DNA from: Phytophthora sp. 'mugwort' | Taxonomy: Eukaryota > Oomycota > Peronosporomycetes > Peronosporales > Peronosporaceae | DNA length: 64,000 nucleotides | Reading direction: 5' to 3' | Assembly: GCA_033558025.1 (NCBI GenBank) | Contig: JAUCEF010000018.1 | Coordinates: forward strand, 3,720,001-3,784,000 | Shown here: positions 55,560 through 64,000 of the stretch, piece by piece | Layout: the number at the start of each line of letters is the position of its first letter | Position numbering within the stretch: position 1 is the first letter of the stretch | The notes under the pieces: generated by a model | The model's database searches: none | What the model was told of the DNA's origin: nothing | What the model saw: only the letters and a program-made list of their open reading frames with translations | Made by a program: the position numbers and the translations under genes

Positions 55560-56394
55560 TAATTGCCGAAGTCAATAAACGTCAAGCACGAGGGGAACAG
55601 TACACTCAACGTAATCGACAAGCGCGATATATTGTAATGGGGCGACGGTATTCAAGACCTGACCACACACTGGGTTCGTGACCGAAGACGGTCCCAGCTA
55701 TTGCTGGCGTAGGATAAGACTCAGAGGCGGGGAGACTCAATGAAGATTAGTAGGCATTGCTGTAGGAGTATCCGACTACGGTCTCACCGATCTCATTCTG
55801 CATATTGCACACTAGAATACAAGCAAGAGTTCTAAGAAAGCGCCAACTTCCCTCGCGACTGTGTTCATTCGGATTCTACCACAGATATTCACAGTGGAAT
55901 AGCAGCTGCAACCCTTGCAAAACAAGATTCTTCGATCGGTCAGCTCGTGAGTTATAGTCTGGAATACCTTCAGAACTTTTTGAATCCGGCTCGTCAGCAT
56001 CTCCGAATGCTAGCGTGGCTGGAGCAACCAAAACATGTTGTATGAATCGAGGGTGGTGATGAGGATTTGGCCGATAAGACCGAAGATCAGTGGGATTTTG
56101 AGCGTAGACACCGGACGATTCTAACATTGAAGATGCCCTACTGGATCTTGTGTGGTCGGGCGAGGAAGGTACGACTAGAGGTGACCTCCATGGAGCCGCT
56201 TGACATTGCAACCTCTGGGATTTCGAGTTCAGGATAAAATATTTCCAACAGCTCAGTCTTCCCAACCTACTCATTCGTCGACCCTTTTTGCGAACAAGAC
56301 GCTCCTGAGAAGCTCGTCGGTGTATAAGGATTTCTAGCACAATCAGCATTTGAGGGCACTTCATGAAACTCCAACAGGGACTGGCCCACGTGAG
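55560..56394 (-). pseudogene. Multi-span protein copy B, 3' part (left of the retroelement)
   Basis: Immediately left of the LTR the minus strand resumes with HVGQSLLEFHEV (compare DVSQSLLEIREI in copy A). It continues through a cytosolic stretch (YRPNPHHHPRFIQHVLVAPA, compare WFQHVAVAPA in copy A). Near 55.6 kb it reads LVDYVECTVPLVLDVY, a late membrane segment typical of the family. Frameshifts and stops intervene. It is the continuation of 61785-62260. Confidence 0.65.
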
Positions 56395-56696
56395 TATAGT
56401 ACGTCACGAGACGAAACGGTTGACACAGTTTTGGGAAACTGGCACTTCCGTAACTAGTTCCTTGGGCGAGTGTATTGCTTATCGGAAAGCAAAAGGAAAA
56501 GTGAGTTAACTAAACCGTCTTGTGTTGCTGCTGCCTCGCGACTGCGAGGCTCCATGACGTCAACACACCGCAACTTCAACAATGTCTTGAGCTGCAACTG
56601 CCACTACAAGCTAGCGCCAACTAATCACGACTGCAACTGCATTCACTGATCAATGTGCAATAAGGGAAAGGCTTTCAACCTGAGCCCCACGCTACA
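56395..56696 (-). repeat. 3' LTR of the retroelement
   Basis: It aligns with 61492-61784 over its whole length, for example CTGGCACTTCCGTAACTAGT, AGTGTATTGCTTATCGGAAA and CTGATCAATGTG. Its outer end reads TATAG where the partner has TGTAG. Confidence 0.9.
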
Positions 56697-56701
56697 AATT
56701 G

Positions 56702-56711
56702 CCCCCCCCCC
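56702..56711 (-). other. Polypurine tract candidate
   Basis: CTTGGGGGGGGGG on the minus strand, 5 bp inside the 3' LTR. This is the expected place for plus-strand DNA priming and it fixes the element's orientation. Confidence 0.6.
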
Positions 56712-56946
56712 AAGTCTTATTCACAACTTGTTCGTTAGCATTTATAGATATTTAATAGATCGGTACACTGTACCGTTAAATTCACTAATTCCACATTAGT
56801 GAATTTTCATTATGGCTTAGACTGCGTCACTGTTGTCAGTAACTGACCTAAATTTAATGTAGCACTGCTACATCTGCCATGCTCGTGGCAACTGCCACAA
56901 TGACAAGATACGGCGGCAAACTGTTGGCTGCCGCACTGATGCTGAG

Positions 56947-57545
56947 CTACGAGATCACGGACTGTTTCCGGAGTGCTGTCACCAACTTGGCATCGTTGGC
57001 TGCGTCCACGTAGCCGCCTACAATCGCTGGAATGTCTTGTACGAGCGACTGGAGTGGCTCCCACGGGTCCGCAATTGATTCCAGTCCACACCTGCTCACA
57101 AGTAGTTCAAACACCCGACTGTCTGGATTCCAGCGATCTTTGAGTAGTTGATCGACCTTGAGTACGATTCCTAGAGCAGCAACATGCTCCAAATGCTCAC
57201 CGGTAACATCCAAGTCGCTGTCTGCGTAGAACCTAAACGGTAAGTACATCTTTCTCGCTACCCGTAATAAGATGTCGAACACGAAAAGAGTGCGAATCTA
57301 GAAGAGTGACAAATAGGGGCCCACCCGGGTCACCAATAGTTTGGTGTATCTTCGCGCATCAACTCGTGATCGTAGCACATAATCATCCACAGTAAGTTTA
57401 CGTTTTGAGCACCTCGGGACCTTCTCTTGTTAAGCAGCGTGATCTTCTCACGCTTGCTGGTCACTGCACAATGCATTCCTTCAATACTGGTACGCAGCTT
57501 GGTTAATGACTGCTCAACATACTCACTCGAGACCGATACATTCAT
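56947..57545 (-). pseudogene. Retroelement integrase tail and chromodomain
   Basis: Minus-strand pieces include LLVSRCGLESIADPWEPLQS and LVQDIPAIVGGYV, the aromatic-cage/WEPL pattern of retroelement chromodomains. They are preceded by a linker (YADSDLDVTGEHLEHVAALG). Frames are broken. Confidence 0.7.
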
Positions 57546-58349
57546 AGCTTGGTATAAACAACACGTGTGTGGGAATAGGACATGGCAACCCAGTAAATAC
57601 TAGCACACGGCCCTGGTTTGCAAGAGATGCAACAGGAGAGTGATTGATGTTGGCTTGCACCAAAGGCGCCAAGGTGTATCCAGTATTTGTGCAAAATTCG
57701 GTACTCCATGATCATAGCACGCAAAATTTGCAGTACATCTCTGCTTGCACGCTCAACTGAGCCATTAACCCACGGTCTATACGCCGCCACGGACTGTTGC
57801 CGACATTTCAGTATTTTGCATAGTTCAGCCACTACTTTGTTTTTGAAGTGGGAACCATTGTCACTGACCCAAACTGGTGGCACTCCAAATCTGCTGTGCC
57901 AACCAAGCACTGCGTCGACTGCAACTTCGCTAGTCGGGGTATCACACGGCACCAATTCACAAAAGTGCGTGAATTTGGCCTTAAACAGGTGTAAATATTT
58001 GCAAGTCCCGAAGCCAGCGCCCAAAGAATATAAAATCCCAGTGTAAAGCTCCGTTGCGAACATCAGAATGGTAAAGCTCACCCCATGGACGTGGTATCAC
58101 CCTATCGCCCTTCACGTGCTGACAGAGCAAGCAGGAGCGCAGAAAACGTTGGAGGCGCTTCGTCAGACCCTCAGTCAAAAACACACGCCGAATGTGGTTC
58201 GAAACCACAACCTCTTCACGATGCCCCTGCTCCCCACAATGAGCGATGATAAATATGTGCTGTATGAGGGCTGTGGCGGCCGTAGGAATCCCTATAGTGT
58301 CGCCAACCCGACGTATATCGGTCTCGCAAGCCGTTGGTACAGATTGCAA
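57542..58349 (-). pseudogene. Retroelement integrase
   Basis: The zinc-binding part (HIFIIAHCGEQGHREE, then SCLLCQHVKG) is followed, after a frame change near 58060, by the catalytic core. The core has LHWDF, WVSDNGSHFKN and WVNGSVERASRDVLQ, giving the D,D,E residues of the integrase fold. One frameshift separates the parts. Confidence 0.85.
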
Positions 58350-58479
58350 TGAGCTGCTTGCACCGCTGCGATTTCACTTAAGGTGGGCCATGCGAAGCAA
58401 TCTTGGTCGAGGGGCCGAAAAACGGGTGCACGAGCAACTTAGACCTGCAAGCGGGTTACTCGCTTGAAGCTAGATGAAA

Positions 58480-59879
58480 TAGTTACGGTCCTTGCTCGCG
58501 TTGCCGTTCGCCCCACCTACTGATCATGTCCGCCCAAATGTTGTTGACTTCCTCGAGGTGAACAATCGTATACCATAACTCCATACGTTTCACCGCCCAT
58601 CTTGGCAGCTTTCGGCGTACATGCTTTTCACTTCCTGCCCTGGGGCAAACACATGAATCGGTTCTGGCGGTCACAGAACACTATATAACCTCCGGGCCTC
58701 AACAGCAAATAGAGTCGAGGTCTTCACAAGATAGCACAATGGGGAAAGCTTCTTCTCAATGTAGCTCCAGTGCAACTGAGCGCCACTGAAAGAGCCACCC
58801 TTACACACTAGTAGATCATGTATCGCTCAGTAATTGTCACGCCTTGTTTCCACTCCACAACTTGCGTGAGGATGGAAGCCCATCTGTAGTCGCTTGCGTC
58901 CACAAGCAAACAGAAGAAATCGTCCTCATGTGGATGGGTCAACATGGCTGATTGTAGTAGTAGCTGCTGCAGTTGGTTGTAACTGTCAAGCTCTTCAGCT
59001 GTCAATGCAATAGTAACTCCTGATGCAACGCGTTTAATTTTCCTCTTCCACTGCGTGATTTGCCCAACAGCAATTGAAGCAGACGAATAGTGCATGCACA
59101 GTCAACAAGACTATTACGCATCCAGTTCGTTGGGTGCACGAGTTCGGATTGAAGCTTTGTCTGAAGACGTCTTCGCTATATCAACGACCAGTAACTTGGT
59201 GCGGCAAGGTCATTGACGAGAACGGAGTTCGCCATGACCCCAAACGGATCGAAGATCATTCGTTGATGGCAGTGCCAACTAGTTGCAGCAGTTCATCTGT
59301 GAACCTCTTTAATGCCGAAGGTACTCCGGTATCATATCGGCGTAGAGCAGAAGGTCATCAATCCAGATGAGCAAATTCTCGTCCAGCAGCTCTGCGAAAC
59401 AATCCTCCTGAAAGTGTAAAGCAGAGTCACAGCTGCCTTGCATATCGCGATTAAAGTGAATATGCCCTCATCGGTCATATAGGAGAGCATCTCTATGCAG
59501 TCCAGCTCAACAGGAAGCTACCAAAAGCTCCGAATAAAGTCAAACAATCCATGGTGTTTCTTGCCACGTCGGCGTTCCAACTTTGTCTTCAAGTTTGGTA
59601 TTACGCCTGCAATCGTTTCACTCATGGCATTTAGAGGTTTGGACTCGACAGCCTGCCGCATTGTTTTCGAAAAAACAATTCATCCACCTTCGGTTTCCTG
59701 AGAGGCAAAACCGCGCGTGCCCATCGACGACTGTTTTTTTTTGTATACCCAGCCAAGTTCAACAAGTGTCCTGTTGAAATATTTCAGGAACTTGCTCTGT
59801 AGCGGTGCGTACTGCCGAGCTTTGCAGCGGATCCGCCTTCAGCCGGAGTTTGTAAGGAAGCCCTTTAGCTGGGGGTCAT
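58480..59879 (-). pseudogene. Retroelement reverse transcriptase / RNase H, heavily mutated
   Basis: Recognisable stretches on the minus strand are LNAMSETIAGVIPNLKTKLE, HHGLFDFIRSFWQLPVE and LSYMTDEGIFT (reverse transcriptase). Then comes FFCLLVDASDYRWASILTQV (start of RNase H, near 58930). Stops and frame changes occur throughout. The YxDD active-site box was not found intact. Confidence 0.75.
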
Positions 59880-61460
59880 CACACAAGACTAGACGCAGAC
59901 TTCGTGGTTATACGGCGAATTTCATGCATCCATTCTTCTGGGAATCCATTCTCCAGGGCAGCCGAGTACGGCATCTCTAAACCTTCACAAATATTCTGGT
60001 CGCTGGCATGACAATTCATCCTCGCAGTCGAAGGATCCTCATTATCGGCCAACCGACTACCCGTCAGTTGTTTCAACTGTCTATCGACGTCAATGCCCAA
60101 AGATCGTAAAACATCGTTGTCCACAATGAATGCATCGTCATCTTGCTCGATGATGAGGCAAGTCACAGGCTCGACTGGTTCCACTGGTCCAGCAACAGTG
60201 TGAAGCCGAATCAGGATATCCACTGACTCAAGAGATTTAACTTCATGTCCACCCACAGCCTTGCCAATCAAAGGTGTGCTTAACGGGACCGATCTCACCC
60301 GGGTGTCGCGCCGCACAAGCTCATGGAAATTGTTCATGCTGAGCAAACACCGATCTGAGCCGGTATCTGCGCAGTAGCGGAGCTCCAGCACATCATTCGG
60401 CACTATGGTATGTAATCCACTATAACGCTCCATGACCCGATTCATCCTGCTTTTGTCATGGCAAGGATTGTGAAACGTTTTTGGGGGCTCCTTCTTTTCT
60501 TCGGGCGTAGCAGTCGGGCATACTGCTGCATAGTGGGGCCCATCACACTTCAGGCATTCATCCTCTGGTGCAGCAGGTCGCCCTCTGTCCGAGAACGGCT
60601 TTGCCACAGTTCTCGTCCCATAATTCAGACGCACATTTCACCACGGTTCTCCTTCAGGCCAGCAGAGCCATTGTAGCCACGGCCATGTTGCTCTGTTGGA
60701 CCCTTCAGGTTCTGCCGCTTAGCGATCTTGTCGGGCTTGACAAGCTGCTTTTCGTAGCGAGCACGCTTGCGCCGACGAAGGTTATGGTCATGCTTCAATG
60801 CTTTGTCTAGGATCAGGTCATGCAAGTTGCATTCATCACTGCGCGTAGACGGTGCTTGAAAGCGAATTGAATTTTTCACTTCCAGCTTGAGATCACTTGT
60901 CGACAATGGCTCTATCAGCAACTTGCACTTCTTTTTTGGAGCCATGTTCGCCCTCAAAACACGTAACCGTGCCATGCCCTTTAATGAGCTGGTTATACGA
61001 CATGAAATACTTGTGAGCACAGGCTCACTGACATCCGTCTCAGATATGTCGAACCGGAGCTCCTTTCCAAAAAGCCGGTCGACGTCGGGGAGTGCGTCGT
61101 TCTTGACATGCTGAACCAGAGTGTGCATTTTCCGACAAAATACGGTCATCGGTCACACCAGCTTTCGAGATGCCACCACAACGATAGGTGCACAACGCCC
61201 GCAGCAACGTTTCGTCGATTTGTGCTTTTAATTCTCTCTTTCAGTCTATCATAAAACTCTTTATCGCCCTTGCTGCGTGCCTTGACACTTTCTTCATACT
61301 CGGCACGAGCCTTCTTCAACTCGATTATCGCAGAGTGGGATCTCGACAAAGCTCGAGGCGCTACCACCGGAATGAGAAGTGGTACACCAACGGTACGGGT
61401 ATCTTCGGCCGCGGTGGGGTCATCTTCCGTGGGCTTGCCCCGCCGGTCTGGTTTCTTCAT
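59879..61460 (-). pseudogene. Retroelement gag, zinc knuckle and aspartic protease
   Basis: Two open pieces, 61460-61146 and 61149-60625, are Lys/Arg-rich and gag-like. A third (60634-59879) has a retroviral-type zinc knuckle (CLKCDGPHYAAVC) and an aspartic protease active site (CADTGSDRCLLS), then LGIDVDRQL. The boundaries between open pieces are frame changes. Confidence 0.75.
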
Positions 61461-61491
61461 CGTGTGAACGTTGGCTCACGAAAGTCGACTT

Positions 61492-61784
61492 TGTAGTACG
61501 TCCACGAGACCAACGGCTGACGCGTGTTGGGGAAGCTGGCACTTCCGTAACTAGTTCCTGCCGAGTGTATTGCTTATCGGAAACCAAAAGGAAAAGTGAG
61601 TTCACTAAACTGTCTTGTGTTGCTGCTGTCTCGCGACTGCGACGCGCCATGGCGTCAACACACCGCAACTATGTCTTGGGCTGAACTGCCATCACAAGCT
61701 AGCGCCAGCTAATCATGACTGCAACCGCATCCACTGATCAATGTGTAAGGAGGGCAAGGCTTTCAACCTGATCCGCACGCTACA
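61492..61784 (-). repeat. 5' LTR of the retroelement
   Basis: 293 bp with perfect 5-bp inverted ends TGTAG/CTACA. No sequence beginning TGG directly adjoins it on the internal side, so the primer-binding site is unclear. Confidence 0.9.
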
Positions 61785-62260
61785 CCAAGTCAGCTAAGAT
61801 GGAGAGACCCGACAGATAGATTGATCTGGAGGTGTGCATACAAACAGAGACAAGCGCGTTCCGAGCAAGTCAACTGAAAATGGGACGAGCTCTGGCATGT
61901 AGTCTTCGAGTTGGCGAGTTGGTCGAACCACAAAAGCTGTTGCAGTAAATTTCGAGACTGGCAGAATAATTACGAAAATGCGATAGGCCATGAGTACAAG
62001 ACTTTGTTGACCGGGGATATTCCAGTGAGCGTCAAATGATCGACATATAACTGATGGCAGATATCAGGACGTTCTTTGAATGGGAAGTCCTTCGCAATGA
62101 GAGCTGGACCCAAGCCAAATCTTGTAATGAGAGGGGAAATATATTGAAATGGAACAAAGACAAACTGCACATGAGTGGAACAGGGAAATCAATCAAACTC
62201 GTCGCAAGACGAATAATTCCCACTCAGCTTCCCGCAACTGCAGACCCGAATAAATGGTTG
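61785..62260 (-). pseudogene. Multi-span protein copy B, 5' part (right of the retroelement)
   Basis: On the minus strand: IDFPVPLMCSLSLFHFNIFP, FGLGPALIAKDFPFKERPDI, HLTLTGISPVNKVLYSW, VIILPVSKFTATAFVV, LEDYMPELVPFSVDLL and SIYLSGLSILADL, then the LTR. Each has its counterpart in copy A. The reading frame changes at least twice apart from the insertion. Confidence 0.7.
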
Positions 62261-62375
62261 TACTGCAAAAATATCCTGGATGTTTGTACGGAATTATTTA
62301 TTCTACAAGATCGCACCAAATTCGGAATAATTTACAGACAGTTTATTTTTACGACTACAAAACACTTTTCTGGTA

Positions 62376-64000
62376 ATGACGTTTCTTTTTTTTCTTGCAC
62401 TTCTGACCTACTGCTGCATATCTAGATACCACAAAAGCACTGGTTGTGGAGACTCGCTCCATAGCTATCTGAAATCTCGTCCCTTTGATCTCAAGCCTCT
62501 TTTTGGATCACAACAAGCAACCCCTTCAACACCCGCCAAGTGTGTAACTACCTTTTCAAAGGTTGTGGACGCACATGAGAGGCGACACCAATTTTTCAGT
62601 GCCAGTGCTCTGTTGTGCGCAAGCAAGCGCCCGAGCCTTTTACACCAACCTAGTAGACCACCCCTCAAGCGGTACCCCGACTTTGTGTCAACAAGGATGG
62701 CCAGCGGCATCAATACCGCCTCGCTTGTGGCATCCATCGACCAATACGTCGCAGACTGACTTCTGCTGGCTGGGCTGGACTACGGCCTGAACTTGCTGTT
62801 TTCGTGGTGCGAGAACTTATCGGGCGACAAGTACTCCAACCTGAGACGAATCTCGACCGAAACGCTGCTGACGTATGCCGAATAGTCGTCGTCAGGTCGA
62901 AATCGATATAGATACGTCGCTTCCCGTCAAATAGTTATCATGTTTGATGAGTGGACATTCTTTCGGAGCATTTCCTCGCGGTTTTCGCGGTGTTTGAGTA
63001 TGACGGCCGTACGTACAAGGGGCTTCTCGCCTTTGCGAACCTCGTCGACGACGAAGCCATCGACCACGCCGCTGTTAGTCACTTCAAGCTCCTAAAACGT
63101 ATCCTTTCTTTTTCGACCGTGATATCGCTGACAACTTCTACTTAGTTGCCGACAACTATGCCGTAAACATGAGGCTGGAGGACTTGCTGGGAGTTCCTCT
63201 AGTTCGCTGTGTGCCACGGCGCCTTAACCTCGCGGTTCAGATGTTTTTATCCGAACACAAAGTGCCGCTGGACAAGTTCAAGATCTGATGCGTAAATCTC
63301 GCGGACTCAACCAATCGGCTAAGCTTCAGTTAGTTTTATATTTCGATTTGATTGGTCGATACCGTGAGTTTTGCTAAAATTGTTTTTGTTTTTTTGTAGA
63401 ATAAGCACTTCGTCGAGGCCCGTACTGCGCCAAACAACCCGCTGGGACTCAACCTACAAGATGCTAAAACGTTTTTTTTTTTTTTTTGCGATCAAGGACT
63501 TCGTCGACGCTTCGGATGGCAAGATCGCCATTTTGGTGTCCTCCCGCCATGAAGAAAAACAGCTGCGATCTCTGCTGGGTGAGTTGAAGGCCTTCCAGTC
63601 GGGGTCAAAGATGCTGCAAGAGGACGAAAACGTCATGTTGCTCGACCTCTTTGATGCTCTAATTGTTTTGCACCCCACGGCGCTAGCTATCTCGGTCCCG
63701 ACGGCCTCATCGTGAAGAGTTTCGCCTTCTAGGACGCCTGCGTTAAGGTCCGCCTAGGAAAGGGTGCCGAGCTGGCGTTGGTACAGCGCGTGCTGCTGAG
63801 GCCTTTCGCGGTTTTGTTGACGCGACAGAGCCGGCGACGTTGGCAATATTGACGAGCGCCCTGGTTTCGATGGGCTCGCTCTGCAAACGCGCAAAAAGCA
63901 ACGGGTTTGCTGTGGAGGCCTACCGCGGCGTTCGCTTTATTCCGCCGACATCGAGCGCAGTATTTATGTTTGAGCGCCTGCCCTCGCTGCATCGCCACGG
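62376..64000 (+). pseudogene. Second, unrelated hAT transposase remnant (runs off the window)
   Basis: Plus-strand pieces include HEATPIFQCQ-like N-terminal debris near 62570. Then come DILSEHFLAVFAVFEYDGRT and LLAFANLVDDEAIDHAAVSH (62950-63090), YLVADNYAVNMRLEDLLGVP with CVPRRLNLAVQMFLSEHKVP (63140-63280), and QTTRWDSTYKMLKR with LGELKAFQSGSKMLQEDENV (63430-63640). The TTRWDSTYxML box and the preceding CxxHxLxL-like region (here CVPRRLNLAV) are hAT core motifs. A 16-base T run (63472-63487) expands MLKRFF into a phenylalanine stretch. Several stops make it inactive. It is a different lineage from the array's hAT. Confidence 0.7.

Larger units (their letters stand above)
56395..61784 (-). mobile_element. 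Chromodomain Ty3/gypsy LTR retroelement, degenerate, 5.39 kb
   Basis: Two similar direct repeats (56395-56696 and 61492-61784) bound a minus-strand element. The best-preserved ends read TGTAG...CTACA. Order on the minus strand: gag-like, zinc knuckle, protease, reverse transcriptase/RNase H, integrase, chromodomain. A run of ten Cs (a polypurine tract on the element strand) sits next to the left (3') LTR. The LTRs differ by many substitutions and indels, and pol has numerous stops, so the insertion is old and inactive. It splits copy B of a membrane-protein gene. Confidence 0.9.

Noticed and set aside
61492..61520. Clear tRNA primer-binding site and target-site duplication for the retroelement
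   Set aside because: No TGG-starting site directly follows the 5' LTR, and the flanking five bases (GTGAG and CCAAG) do not match. The element is too diverged to claim either.

Overview
The window looks like nuclear DNA of an oomycete, most likely Phytophthora or a close relative. The evidence is short GT-AG introns of about 60-90 bp, compact genes often close together or head to head, small secreted Gly/Trp/His-rich proteins behind CAYT-type initiator-like sequences, a tyrosine-recombinase (Crypton) element with an RKG-type catalytic motif and a GCR1_C-like tail, hAT elements, a chromodomain Ty3/gypsy element, and a multi-membrane-span protein family I recognise from Phytophthora.

The first 26.5 kb is a head-to-tail array of 2.37-kb units, seven full and three partial. 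Each unit carries the same already-dead hAT transposase on the minus strand. Between the first and second units sits about 5.2 kb of foreign DNA: a decayed Crypton and two small secreted-protein genes (5595-5846, 6399-7019). Both genes have inverted relatives elsewhere in the window. The second is a near-exact copy of 41.02-42.17 kb; the first has a broken copy at 27.2 kb.

From 27 to 42 kb lies a gene-dense block: a 53-residue secreted peptide, a large ELAPOR/EIG121-like cysteine-rich membrane receptor in five exons, a nine-exon calcium-dependent protein kinase, an NHL/F-box-like protein, a frameshifted MFSD8-like transporter that runs without a stop into the NHL gene, a bifunctional aspartokinase/homoserine dehydrogenase whose Rossmann loop is degraded, and the second copy of the secreted protein.

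From 42 to 46.5 kb is gene-poor relic sequence: a Myb/SANT-like fragment, a CT microsatellite, a probable solo LTR and a broken RPA1-like OB-fold gene.

From 46.5 to 53 kb are three housekeeping genes: a SAPS-domain phosphatase-6 regulatory subunit, a DDX42-type DEAD-box helicase (convergent with it) and LSM6 (divergent from the helicase). DDX42 and LSM6 are both splicing factors and share a 106-bp promoter with a duplicated 10-bp motif. The helicase mRNA would end in a perfect 26-bp hairpin with the stop codon in the loop.

From 53 to 64 kb is a transposon graveyard. It holds two decayed copies of a multi-membrane-span gene, one of them split by a 5.39-kb chromodomain LTR retroelement, and a second, different hAT transposase remnant running off the right edge. 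Exon boundaries were read by eye from splice signals, frame and family motifs; no database search was possible.
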